Below are positions 13,101-24,917 of a stretch of 64,000 nucleotides of DNA, piece after piece. Both the position numbers and the translations under genes were made by a program. The notes beneath the pieces were generated by a model. It worked only from the letters and a program-made list of their open reading frames with translations. It was not told the origin of the DNA and searched no databases. The stretch comes from Cryptomeria japonica (lineage: Eukaryota > Streptophyta > Pinopsida > Cupressales > Cupressaceae): the NCBI RefSeq assembly GCF_030272615.1, contig NC_081405.1:161206694-161270693 (forward strand), given 5' to 3'. Position 1 is the stretch's first letter; every line of letters begins with the position of its first letter.

Positions 13101-14347
13101 AATAGTTTCTTCAACTCAGTTTTTACAAGAAGAGCAATGTGTGGATGCATCTTTCTTAGCTTTTGCTTAACTAGTTTTGCTTTTAAATCCACATTAAGAT
13201 GATTCATGATAAGATCTGGATTAAGTCCTGGCATATTTGCATAGGACCAAGCAAAATTTATTTGTCTTTGCTTAAAGAATTCCATGTATTCATTCCTCTC
13301 TTTTTCTGATAATGAGGCATCATAATGAAGTATTTTAGGATCCTTTGATGTACCAATGTTTACTACTTCTATTGGTTCTATCAGGATACCAGATCTCTCT
13401 TGAAAATATGCAGGAAGAATGTCAAACTTTCCATCTTTTGGTGCCTCAAGGAGGGTTTCACCATCAGATGCATCCTTTGTTTTCTCTTTTGATTGATCTA
13501 ATGTTTCCATGAAATGGTTTCCAACAATAGGTCTCTTTCCTTGTTTTATTTCACTTTTGTGACTGGAAAGTTTGGCATTCTCCTGCCTATGAGAAACATC
13601 ACTTGATTCTACAATGGAGGATATCTTAGGTGGAATGGGTTCAACAACGTTAAGGTACACAACTAAGTCATGATCATTGGAAAAGACATTAAGTTTAGGG
13701 TTGTCTAAATTATCCCAATCAATTAGTTCAGGATGAAGAAGGGGTAAATCATAATCACTGCCATCATTAGGTGTTTCAACGTTCATGACATAATGATCAT
13801 AACTTGGCATAGAATAGGTATTGTTATAGATTAAATATTTTTGAGAATTGTCTTTCTCAAGCGTCTTCGAATTAGTTCTAACAAAATCAATATTAGCATT
13901 TTGTAGTTCACACTCAAGTGGTTCTTCAATTGATGTTTGTCCCTTAAATGAATGGATTATATCAACACACACATCTTTAATACTGCAAATTCCTTCTTGA
14001 TTGACCTCATTTTTATTTTGGAGTTGACATACTTGTGTACATGATAAAGAGGATTCTTTTGCTAGATTTTGTCTCCTTTCAAACTCAACTTCTTCTGGAC
14101 TAATAGTCAATCCAACTTGACTATCTCTTAATTCTTCTATGGTTCTGCCATATCTGGATATATCTTGTTCCTCTTTTGATGAAAATCTTATATTTTCAGA
14201 TGCTTGATCTATCCTTGTTTGTATTTCTTGTGGCATTACTTCTTTGTCTTTGTCATTCCCTTTCCTTTTTGCACATGCCTCTTTTCTTTGAATTCTAAGT
14301 TTTTCTTGTCTTGTTTCTAACTTCATCTTTTGTTTTACAATAGACAA
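10102..14347 (-). pseudogene. Tat-like pol: reverse transcriptase, RNase H, archaeal-type RNase H, integrase
   Basis: The first segment (14347-12191, 718 codons) ends in RT and the start of RNase H. Visible motifs are FRDLNKACPKDDFPLPN, MPFGLKNTGATYQRAM and the catalytic YVDD in MEDYVDDILAKS. One frameshift near 12200 shifts to a frame that stays open in phase to 10102 apart from stops. That frame holds the RNase H remainder, a second RNase H with FDGS, YEAL, YGDSQL and VDAM, the integrase zinc region (HAGICDTHSS and CKQCQIHG) and the integrase core. In the core the first catalytic aspartate is replaced (ATEYFTKW instead of the usual ATDYFTKW), while TDNGRPF and GQVEASN remain. The C-terminal end reads SIHLKKFYA before TGA at 10102. 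About nine in-frame stops lie after the frameshift, mostly TAG or TGA. The N-terminal 300 residues are charged and without a recognised domain. Confidence 0.93.
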
Positions 14348-14938
14348 GTCTTCTTTTGTGATAGCTTCTTGGTCTTCATTGTGTTCCTTACTTCATGTAG
14401 TAGATAAGACATCTGGACCCCATTCATACTCATTTAAATTTGTCTCCGAATCATGATCTAGGACTACTCCACTATACCATACAAGAATGTTGTCTGGCGC
14501 AATAAGTTCCTTGATTTTTGCCATCTCTATTTTTACTGCTTCCGGAATATCTTGTTCAAATTTTGCATTTGTTTGTATCTCTTGAACTTGTTGACAAGAT
14601 TTCTCTTTACCCTTGATGGTAATCTCCTTGTCTTGCTTTTCATGTTCTTCTTGCTTCTTTTGCTTATTTGTTACTATTTCTGTCGCTTGATGTAGTTTTT
14701 CTTGCCAATTTTCTTCTTTAGAAATTGATTTCTTTTTCCATTTTTGTTGTTGGTGATTATGTTGCTTTTGATTGGATTTTAGATATCCAAACCCAAATTT
14801 ATCTTCTTTGGATTGCGAGTGTGGACAAATGGGTTATGAAATACCTTGATGTCACTTACCAATTGGTCCTTTTCCTTCATATCCCATTTTTTGCATGATT
14901 TCATATCTTTTGCCATATTGTTTTATGGGAATATTGAC
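14348..14938 (-). other. Broken linker between gag-protease and pol with a G-patch-like peptide
   Basis: In the minus-strand frame that follows the gag-protease stop, a short segment reads YGKRYEIMQKMGYEGKGPIG at about 14850-14930. It resembles the G-patch-like peptide found after the protease in Tat and Athila-type polyproteins. Further downstream the frame is interrupted by many stops in all phases, so this linker is decayed. Confidence 0.55.
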
Positions 14939-17670
14939 TTATGCTGCTATTGCTATAGTTTTATCTTCATCCTTGTACAACCAACCAAGAATTTCTTTGT
15001 CTTCATTTTCCTCTTCAAGAGTTCTAGCACTAACAAATGTTTCCTTAAACATATGTTTTGATCTTTCTGATGTCTTTGATTGAATATCTGTAGGCTTTCC
15101 ATATGATTTAGGGGAAAGTGGAAAATTATGCAAATAATACTTTCCCGTTCCTTCATCATTTAACTTGAGCTTTTCTTCAAAAGTTTCCCATAACTTTGCT
15201 TGAATTTCTTTGGTAGGATATACCGATTCTCTATTATGTGGAACTCTTGTATCTTGTGTTGGCTTCAAATTATTGCAATATTGACTGGAATATGCAATTA
15301 TAGTGATCTCTTTTCCTTCATGAGGAAATTTCACACATTGATGATATGTAGAAGGAACTGCTTGCATCTTGTGAATACATGGTCGTCCTAGAAGAATGTT
15401 GTAAGAGAGGTTCAAATCTAAAACCTGACACAATGTATCCCTTTCCACAGGTCCTATTCTTATTGGTAGTACAATAGTTCCTTTAGAAGAACATTCTGCT
15501 TCATCATAAGCCTTGATGGTTATTTTCTTTTTCAGGTCTACTACATTTTCTGAATATCCCAAAGCTTTTATCAAACTTAATGCACAAATATTTAAGCCAG
15601 ATCCTCCATCTATGAGCACACATTTGACACAAGTTTTATTAATGGATACCTCAACATGTAAGGGAGCATTGTGAGGATGTTGTAAGGATGCGTCATCATT
15701 TTTAGAAAATGATAAGCAATGAGAAGCTATAAGGTGTCCTACCATGTTTTGGAATTGATCTATATCCAAATCTTTTGAAATTGTTGTTTCCACTAAAGCT
15801 TTCTCTAAAATTTCCTTATGCATAGGTGAAACCTTAAGAACTTCCAGAATTGATATTTGAGCAGGTATTCTTTGTAATTTCTCTACTAAATTGTATTGTT
15901 GTGAAGTGGATGTTGGGTCTTTTGCTATACCTGGAAAGGTAACCTTTTCTTTGCTTCTCGTAATAACATTGATTGGCTCTGAAGGTGGATTATCTTTAAC
16001 AACGATCACATTTACCACATCATCATATGTATAAGTGTAATTCACTTTGGTTTTTCCTTTGTCGTCTTTTAAGTGTGATGGTTCACCTTTGTCATAATTT
16101 GGAAGCGGAGTTTTGAAAGCCAAGTGTGATTCGTTTGTCTTATGGCTATCCACTGTGATGGTTCCATTATCGATTAGATCTTGAACAAGGTGTTTCAATA
16201 TCTGACAATAATTTGTTAGGTGTCCTTTATTCCGATGATAATTGCAAAAATGATTGTCATTCCACCAATTGGGCTTGACCGGTGGTTCATAACTTCTTGC
16301 TTCTAGTAAAACAACTAATTTGTTGGCAAGCGGAGTTTTTAGAGCTGATTCTAAAGGTTCTCCAATGTTTGTGAATTTCCTTCGAGGATTGGAGAAAAAG
16401 GACTTGGCTTTATTATTTTCTGGATTGTTATTGCTTGGGATTTGACTTGATAGATTAAGAATTGGTTGTTGTTGTTTTGTAGTACTATTATCGTCATTCC
16501 CTTCATTGTTGACATTCCTATTCTTTGACCAGAACTTGGGTTTGTCATTGTTGTTGTTGTTGTGGTTGTTGTTATTGTTGTTGTATGAATTTTGTAAAGT
16601 TTTAGTTCTCCTTTCTTTACCATCATTTTCTCTATTTTCAGACCATTCTCGATCATTTTGGCAAAAGAGGGAGGACATTGCATCCTTAGTCAATAACTCA
16701 TTTCACTGATAAGATTATCAATGAATATGTCCATTTTTTCTTGATCAAGTACATCTCGGGGATACCTATTAAACATGCATTTCCATCATTGCAAGAAGAT
16801 CATAAAGGATTCACCATTCTTTTGTTTAACATTGCAAAGATCCAACATAGTTATTTCATTCCTTATATTGTAGGAGCATTGTGAAATAAACCTATTCATA
16901 AGTTCTTTAAAAGATTTGATTCCGGATGGTAATCTTGAAAACCACTCCATTGACTATCCATTTAGACTCCTAGGAAAAAGATGCATAAGGTAAGTTTCAT
17001 CATGAGCAAATTCCATGCTCATAGTACAAAACTCCCTAATGTGATCTTGAGGATCATATTTTGCATCGTATTTGTCATATTTAGGAATCTCGCAATGTTG
17101 CAGAAATGGTATCATATTCAGATTTTTATCAAAAGGATATGAGCATATATCTTCTAATGAATACTTCTTGGAGCTTGTCCCATTTTGCATGTCTTGTATC
17201 TATTGTTGTAGAGTTTGTATTTGTTGAGTAAGGTTTGACAATGGATTATCCACATAGTTTCTCCTTGTTTCTTCGTGAGTTCTCTTATCACTACGCTCTT
17301 TTCTTTTGTCATCCCTTTCTTTCCTTGTTTCTTCATTGCTTTCTTTGTTCACATCTTCATTATTTGGCTCATCTATGTTTTGGGTGTTACTTGCCTCCAC
17401 ATCTTGTTTCAAGATTTCTATGTTAAAGTCTTGTAGTATTTTAGCTCCAGATTTTGCCAACATCAAGAGATATTTTTCTTTTTGTTTTGCCAACAATTTT
17501 TCCATTAGCCTATCAAATTTGAAGTCTTACTCAAGGTCTCTAATGGTGCTATTGACTACTTCTTCGTCAACAATGGTAAATCCAAAAGTTTGGAATACAG
17601 GATTATCTTCTTCCTCCATTTGTTGTTGTTTTCTAAGTTGTTTGTATTGGGCTCTAGTCCAAACTGGCAT
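14939..17670 (-). pseudogene. Tat-like gag-protease
   Basis: The start is ATG at 17670 (MPVWTRAQYKQL). The first frame runs to about 16690 with stops at 17527 (TAA), near 17203, near 16951 and near 16770. It contains the retrotransposon gag domain (DPQDHIREFCTMSMEF, LFPRSLNG, ESFMIF). A frameshift near 16690 leads into 16693-14939, open for 584 codons. This part holds an Asn-rich stretch, a variant zinc knuckle (CNYHRNKGHLTNYC), a protease with the active-site motif IDGGSGLNI and a later NILLGRPCIHKM motif. The arrangement matches capsid, nucleocapsid and aspartic protease of Tat elements. The DGGS active site appears to be the lineage-normal variant of DTG/DSG. Confidence 0.9.
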
Positions 17671-19836
17671 GTGATTATTTCAAAGTTTTTTGAAATTTCC
17701 AATGGACCAAGTCAATAGGTGATTATTGGTTTAGGAAGATATGCCTTGTTGATTTTACCACTATTGTTTGTTCATTGGGATAAAGCATCTTTTTGTTAAA
17801 AAGCACGTCTTTGCAAAATTTCACCATCAAATTCTGTACCGCAGCCACATAAGTAGTGACGAAAACGATGTAGGAATGTCCTATGTTTCAATAAGATCTT
17901 GTGATTGATATACAAGAATCTTATCCTTTTCTGAGTAGCTTTATAACTGGGTTTTCTTTTCTTAAGGTGATACTTAAAAGTCATATAAGCATTTGGCAAT
18001 TTACAAGTTTGTTTGATTCCAATGTTAATGCAATTCTAGTTTTGATATAACCTAGGTTCAAAATAGGAAAGATATATCCAAGATTATGAACCTAGTATAG
18101 ATTGATAAAGCTTCGTGATAGAGAATTTGATTATCCTGATGAGAAACTTGACAATGATGATGATTTTTTTGCACTTAAGATGTTTGAATCAATAGCTTGT
18201 TGAATGTTGATGTTTATAGAACTTCTACCTGTGGGATTAGTGACCTAGTTTGAAAAATACGTGATGGTTTAGAGACAAACCTACTTCGAGAATTATTTTG
18301 ATACTAATGTTTTGACACTTTGGTTTTGATCTGGTGTTTCAAGTATTGGAAAGCTTTTATATTACTCTTTTGATCAAATTTTTGCAGCAATTTGTTGGAT
18401 TTTTGCTCACTTGTAGATGATAATTTTCTTCAATTTTTGACCATTTGGAACATGTTACAGACATAGAAGACATAATGTTTAATAAACAAAATGCACAAGC
18501 AAGTACAAATCCTATGGCAGGCTGAGACGATAGTTGTTGAATCTCACATGGGGTTTCCCTCGAGGCTACGCTATTCAAAGTGGATATTCAGATGCTTGAC
18601 CCCACTAGCTCCACCCTCGACACTCACTTCTTCGGGGCAGCCAAGCAGTAGTTTCCATGAAAACTCCCCATGGCAAACTTTATATCTCTACTAGGAACCG
18701 TATGTATGTGAGCTGCTTCAGAGGTTCGACCTCCTGCGCCAACAGCTAGAAGGATTTTGGCAACTAGTACAAGTGGTTTTTAGTAAAGGCTTCTGGTCAT
18801 GTGGCCATACATGCAACACTTTCAGCTCTATAAATACAGAAGGTTCCAGCCTATAGAGGTTACACTCTATAGGGTTTATGGGGAAACATAGTGTCAGTAT
18901 GAACTTATCAGCACATGTTGTTTGGGACTTTCGTCACAAACACGATTTATTTATAGTGGATTGGAAGGACTCGGTATTAGCCCGTTTCCACTTTAGGTCA
19001 ATCCCCTCTCACTGGCCCCCTCAAGGCAGCTTGGGAAGACAGACCCTCTAAAGGATTTAATTGCTTGAAAGTAAAGAAAGCATAAAAGAGTGGGTTTGGC
19101 TTTTTGGTCACCTAATTAAGGGGAGAGAATATACCTACCACTTTTGAGACACAGAATATAAGTGTTCTTTTTAATCCTTTCAAAGCAATTGTTGGCTAAG
19201 TCCTATTTGGAGATGCTGCTCCAACAAATATGGTGTTTATTTTAGCCTTTTTAAAAGTCTATGTGCAACTATTTTTAGAGAAAATACTAAAAATGCAAGT
19301 TGCATGCTGTCAATTTGCCCTCTTAGTTAGACTAAATGAACAAAACATGATATGTTACTTCCCAAAATAAGACTTTTAATTAACTAGATGAGGAAATGCA
19401 TAAGATTTGCCTTAAACACCATCCTGCTCATGCATGTTAGTAGTTTGAAAAATATGATTTCTTGGACATTCGGACCTGTAAGAAATTTTTGTTAGTTTGT
19501 AAATAGAAGCGCTAATCTAACATATGCGCTATCTTCTTTCTCAAAAGCGCTAACCTGTAGGTCAAAAGCGCTGCTCTGTGGATACAAAAGCGTGATTTCT
19601 TTGACAAATGCGCTAACCTAGGACACAAATGTGCGAACTTGTGATGCAAATGCGCAGACTTTAAGACAAAAGCGCTAACCTAAAATGCTTATGCACTAAC
19701 CTATGGTTCAAATGTGCTAACCTAGAACACAAATGTGCTAACCTATGGAACAAAAACACTGTCAGAATTCACACATGCGTGAATCTGCATTAATTTTACT
19801 TTTTGCGAGATTTTTAAAGGTATATGTGAGGTCCAT
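17671..19836 (-). other. Untranslated leader of the Tat-like element
   Basis: This 2.2-kb region lies between primer-binding site and gag start on the sense (minus) strand. It holds no convincing frame; stretches at 18500-19050 are more GC-balanced than the surroundings but match nothing I recognise. A short tandem array at 19500-19790 is listed separately. Confidence 0.6.
19500..19790. repeat. Short tandem array of an AAAGCGCTAACCT motif (array 2 of 2)
   Basis: About thirteen copies of CAAAAGCGCTAACCTGTAGG or CAAATGCGCTAACCTAGGA lie about 20 to 22 bp apart. Many GCGC cores have decayed to GTGC or GCAC. The shared core (AAATGCGCTAA) is the reverse complement of array 1, so the two arrays sit in inverted orientation near the ends of the internal region. 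Confidence 0.8.
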
Positions 19837-19856
19837 GAGCCCCACGGTGGGTGCCA
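19837..19856 (-). other. Primer-binding site of the Tat-like element
   Basis: The minus strand reads TGGCACCCACCGTGGGGCTC three bases inside the 5' LTR. It resembles the TGGCGCCCACCGTGGGGC type used by some Tat-group elements. The cognate tRNA (probably an arginine tRNA) is my recollection and was not checked. Confidence 0.8.
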
Positions 19857-19859
19857 GAA

Positions 19860-21032
19860 TGTGTCGACTTGAATTTCATCCTTAGAATGTTACCTACAAC
19901 AAGTTAGTTTCACAAAATACAAATGGAAATACTACAGGAAATCCAAACTCAACGAATAAAACTACATGAAGTACATATAAAATAAAAATACTAATATTAC
20001 CTTAATGATTTATGTCTCATTGTGTCCTAACTCCACTATTCCTGGTTGTAGATGGTGTGCTCTTAGACAATGTACTGATAGCTTCCAAGATGACATATGA
20101 AGAATGGACTAATAACTGATAGTTAACTGATACTATGATATACAATACTACATGATTATGCTATATGATAATTGCTATTTGCTTCAAGATTAAAACTCAC
20201 GGATGCATATGATTAGCTTGCAAATGCACTTGAAGTCTCTTGAAGTCTATTGATTTCTTAAAGATTAACTCTCTCTCAATTGAAGCTCTTGATTTTATAG
20301 ACCTTGAGAGGATTAGATGATGTGGCTTAGATCAATGATCATGATCAGATCTGTAGATTTGGATGGCTGTGAGCAAAGGTGAAGGTTGAGAGAAAGGGGA
20401 AAGGAGAAGACAAGTGTCACTCATCTCACCTTGACTGGGTTGCTAACTAAGAGAATCTAGGGATGGTTGGAGAAGATTTAGGCATGATAGGACAAGTGGA
20501 CTCAAGTCCTTCCTAAGATGTAGGGGTGTTGGAGAGAATATAGGAGATGGTTATGAAATATGTGTACGTACACAATATTCATTAAGTTTGGAAGTTGAAG
20601 ATAAATGATGAATTAATATTTAAGAAATATTAATTTCCTTAGCCACATGTTTGATGAGTTGGCAAAGGGAAGATGAAGTGGAGATGGAAGGTGAGTTGGA
20701 AAAGGGATTTAAATAATTTAGAAATTATTTAATATTTGAGACTATAGGATAGTAGAATAACTATTAAATATTAGATATTTAATTGATTGAAGGAGATAAT
20801 TAAATATTAGATATTTAATTAACTTGGTTAGAGGAATAATTAAATATTAGATATTTAATTAATTAGAAGAATAGGATAGATGAATTAATTAATAAAATAT
20901 TAATTAATAGAAAGACATGAAAATAAATTAAATAAATTAATCTTTTCAAATTAACTATTTAATAGAAGAATAATTATTTAATAAATATAAAATATTTATT
21001 TAATTGCTCATAGCCATTTTTATTTGTATACA
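19860..21032 (-). repeat. 5' LTR of the Tat-like element
   Basis: This 1,173-bp copy starts TGTGTCGACTTG and ends TTTGTATACA. It matches 2186-2677 plus 4165-4848 and lacks the solo LTR insert, with the empty site at 20344-20348. On the minus strand it precedes the primer-binding site, which fixes the element's direction. Confidence 0.92.
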
Positions 21033-23627
21033 ACTGCATATACATGATCTGCATTTAATAGAAGGATATAAGTTAATACCAAAATCAACATAAGTTAATA
21101 CTAATAAATTAAGCTTAAAATTGTAGCAAATTGCAACCCTTTACCTGGTTCAACTATGTCTGATACATTGTCAAATCCACTAATGCTTCAATCTGGTTCA
21201 TTTGTAGTGCTCTAGGAAGTTGATATGTATCTAGGGTTTGCAAAGGTCTACAAGACCATTGGTCAGCCCACTCTTTTGATTCACATTCATCCCACACAAA
21301 ATGCATACACGAAGAGCAAAATCATGCAATCTGTCTAGTATAAATAACTACTGATGTTGCATTTGAACTTCTAAATGAATGCATGTCACTTGATCTAGTA
21401 AATTTACAATAATCTAGATAGTTTTCAATGTTAGATTCACGTATTAACCAAAAATATCTAGAAACCATATACTTACCTACATTACCTGGTCCCATCGTAG
21501 AGTTACACCATTGCACAATTGCTTTTGCATCTATTAACATTGCACCGCCTTTGTACTTCAATTCCTCTCTGGTAAGAGCTCTTTTCACACATGCTCCCGC
21601 ACCATCATGCTCTCCCTTTCCATGCCCTGCCTCAATGAAATTCGAAAAATGTTGCACAACACTTCTCACATGCATCCTAGTCAACCAGTAGAACATCCTT
21701 GCATTCTTGAATTGTGTGGTGCAATTGTCCGACCATATTAAGTGCTGGTTGTATCTTATATCTCTTTCCCTTAAACTATCATAGAAGACTGTAAAGCATC
21801 CTTGCACACACTTTGAGGAATGAGTATGATCATCGTTGATATAGAAGTGATATTCTCTTATAACCTTTCTGCCCTCCTCGGTGGTATCATGTGCATGCAT
21901 GAATGCTATGTGTACAAAAATTGTAACTTTTGTAGAGTGGCAATACATAGATTGTACTTCATTTTGCGGCTTTAGTGTATAATTCTCAACAAAATCAATG
22001 ACAAAGACAATAGTGCTGAGGGGGAAAGTTTCCTTACACAACTTGAATTGCTCATCTAACCACCTAGCTTTATGTGTGTGACCTATGTACTTATACACTA
22101 GTTTCTCATGAAACATCTTCATAAAATCAGCTATGTATATATCCCTTTTCACTAACTCACACCTCTTTAATTCTTTTCCATCTTTAGCACCATATGTGAC
22201 TGACTTGTATTTTCCAATAGAAACTAGTTCCTTACCAATTTCGTATGTGCTATCCAAATGCAGACATCTATGCAATTGTTGCAAACCGCCACATGTAGGA
22301 CAAAAACCTCTCAAACACATCATCTTATAATAAATGCACCCGTCATCTCATCTACATAGTACACTTGAAATAAATTCTCTCAGTGACTTAGGAGGTGTTT
22401 GTAGACCACATTCCTACAAAACATCGTTAGTGTGCAAAATACAACATATATAGCGATAAATATCATAATGCATGGAAAATTCAACATGGACCCTACAACA
22501 ACATGTAGTACATGCATGATTAATCTTAACATAAAATGGTTTTTTAATCTCAAAAAATCTTTGACTAATTTTAATCTGAGGAAAGCTTTGAAGAAACCTT
22601 TCATAAAATTGTGTTTGAGTTGTATCTAAATAGTGTTTTGGATGTGGCTCACCATTACTAATTCCAATTCGCCTTCTAACAACATCTCTTTGGTTGGGTG
22701 AAACCCTTGTGTTGTCATGCCAATATTTCTCAATTAATGTTCTTAGTACATCAACAACAACCTTGTCCTTGCATGGGAGTCTACCCGAGATTCCCAAAGA
22801 GAATTATTGTTAGGATCCTCAATTTTCTCTCACCTCTCTAAGGCATAGTGTAATGTGGTTCTACTTATCCTTAATGATTTGCTTGTTTTTCTTATTAAAC
22901 AATATTTTTTCATTTCCTATCTCATTATGGTTGATGTGAGGACACAACGAGTAACATTAGAATCTTTAGTGCGTGATTTAAAACCAATGGCTTGGTATGC
23001 ATCAAAAAGATTTCTCACAATGGTTCTTTCACTATTATTTTTGGATGTTCTTAACCCCAAAATTTTCATCTTTTCTCTAAATTTCAGATTTTTAATCAAT
23101 TCAACAACTAATTGGCATCTTCCACTTTGATTTAAGTTTTCAAAATAGTTATTCCAATTTCTTCTAACTATTCTTCTATAAGTTCTTTCAAAAAATTTAT
23201 CATGCATTGGCTTCACAATATTTTCATCAATATCTATTAGGAACTTTGGTTTTCTATGAATTATTCTAAGAGGTGTTAAGATTGGTGCATGCTCTTCGTT
23301 TTCATTAGGTTCATTATGTGCATTGATCACATCAAATTCAAATGGTATATCTTCTTCGATTTCATTAACATGTGCATTCACTGAATCATTTTCAAATTGT
23401 GTATGTTCATTGCATTCATTAGGTGCATTCATCATATGTATTTGAATTGGTGTATGTTGATCATTTTGATTTGGTGCATTCATCATATCAATTTCAATTG
23501 TCGAATGTTCATCACTTTCATTACGTGCATTAGATGATGTACCTTTACGTAATCTCCTCATATGCTCCTTTTGTCTTTCCTTTGCTGCCTCTCTTTGTTC
23601 ATTTGTTCCTGTCTTGTTCTTTCCCAT
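21033..23627 (-). pseudogene. DDE-like transposase gene, 5' part (split by the Tat-like element)
   Basis: The start ATG at 23627 opens a basic N-terminus (MGKNKTGTNEQREAAKERQK) followed by four or five diverged repeats around MNAPN. A frameshift near 22795 leads to a frame that is in phase from 22797 to 21322. It includes KYWHDNTRVSPNQRD, a Cys-rich motif, and a candidate RNase-H-fold core: FVIDFVENYTL, IWSDNCTTQFKN and AGHGKGEHDGAGACVKRAL. After a TGA at 21322 a further Cys/Trp-rich segment continues to about 21145, with one more frameshift. A GT..AG intron at 21144-21049 precedes a 16-nt piece of exon 2 that continues at 2180. Stops occur near 22915, 22850, 22414, 22350 and 21322. I recognise the family as widespread and transposon-like but cannot give a superfamily name. 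The remaining exons are at 1712-2180. Confidence 0.72.
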
Positions 23628-24010
23628 TATCCTACAATAACATCATGATGACAATACACAATCAAATTGCAAAACAACAACAAACGATCATCATTTTATT
23701 ATAATCTAAATTAATAATAATAAAATAACTTTAAAAAAAACCAAAATACAAGACAAATCAATCATGATCAAAGCAAATAAACAACAAATGATCATCATTT
23801 TGTTATAATCTAAAGTAATAGTGATAAAATAACTTCAAAAACAATCCAATATACGAGACAAATCAATCATTTCAAAGCAAAAGTGACAAAAAAAATGAAA
23901 ACCTGACTATTACTATCCTAGAAAATCATGTACAAAAGTAGTGGGGCCTTCAAACAACTTGCAATGCTGGTTTTTAGGCCCTTGCGACTAAAATATATTA
24001 AGTTTTTCCC
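23628..24010. other. Non-coding region upstream of the transposase gene
   Basis: The sequence is AT-rich. A segment of about 110 bp is duplicated in diverged form: TCATCATTTTATTATAATCTAAATTAATAAT-like sequence near 23688 recurs near 23792. It may hold the promoter of the transposase gene, but no clear TATA box is visible and no terminal inverted repeat was found. Confidence 0.5.
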
Positions 24011-24130
24011 ATTACCCATACATGTTATGGAAACCTTTGATGTGAACGTTCACAATTTCTCATAACCCGTACGGGTTATGTAGAACTAGAAGTTTTGGCC
24101 TTAGTTCTACGTAACCTGTACGAGATATGT
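24011..24130. repeat. 49-bp palindromic tandem repeat, left block (three copies)
   Basis: Copies are centred on CCCATACATG (24015), CCCGTACGGG (24066) and CCTGTACGAG (24115), spaced 51 and 49 bp. The best copy forms an 18-bp perfect palindrome, ATAACCCGTACGGGTTAT. The same unit resumes at 25245, beyond the GA-rich tract. Confidence 0.8.
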
Positions 24131-24307
24131 AGAACTAGGAAAAAGAGAGGGGGAGAGGGAGAGGGAGAGAGAGGGAGATTGGGAAAAGGAGAGGGGGAGA
24201 GGGAGAAAGAGGGAGATTGGGAAAAGGAGAGGGAGAGAGAGGGAGATTGGGAAAAGGAAAGGGAGGGAGGGAGGGAGAGAGAGAGAGAGGGAGATTGGGA
24301 AAAGGAA

Positions 24308-24369
<62 letters not shown>

Positions 24370-24447
24370 TAGAAAAAGGAGAGGGGGAGAGAGAGAGAGA
24401 GATTAGGAAAAGGAGAGGGGAGAGGGAGAGAGAGGGAGATTGGGAAA

Positions 24448-24506
<59 letters not shown>

Positions 24507-24538
24507 AAGGAGAGAGGGAGCGAGAGAGAGCGAGAGAG

Positions 24539-24612
<74 letters not shown>

Positions 24613-24840
24613 AGATAAGGAGAGGGGGAGGGAGAGAGAGGGGGAGAGATAGAGGATAAATTGGGAGAGAGGGAGAGGTAGGGAGATGGGGAGAATAGGA
24701 TAAAGAGAGGGAGAGGGAGAGAGAGAGTATAGGAGAGAGAGAGAGGGAGAGAGAGGGAGAGAGAGAGATAAGATAATGAGAGGGGGGAGAGGGGGAGAGG
24801 GGGAGAGGGAGGGGGAGAGGGTGAGAATAGGATAGGATAA

Positions 24841-24917
<77 letters not shown>

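Larger units (their letters stand above)
2186..21032 (-). mobile_element. Complete Ty3/gypsy LTR retrotransposon, Tat-like lineage, with antisense PMD gene
   Basis: The element is bounded by LTRs that begin TGTGTC and end TATACA on the plus strand. The flanking pentamers are ACTAC (2181-2185) and ACTGC (21033-21037), an imperfect 5-bp target duplication. Sense is the minus strand. The order is 5' LTR, primer-binding site, 2.2-kb leader, gag-protease, pol (RT, RNase H, archaeal-type second RNase H, integrase), a long 3' region with an antisense PMD gene, polypurine tract and 3' LTR. The second RNase H and the RT motifs place it in the Tat group of non-chromoviral plant elements. At 18.8 kb it is unusually large. 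LTRs differ at very roughly 4 to 6% of sites by eye, mostly transitions. It is inactive: gag and pol each have a frameshift and several stops. Confidence 0.93.
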
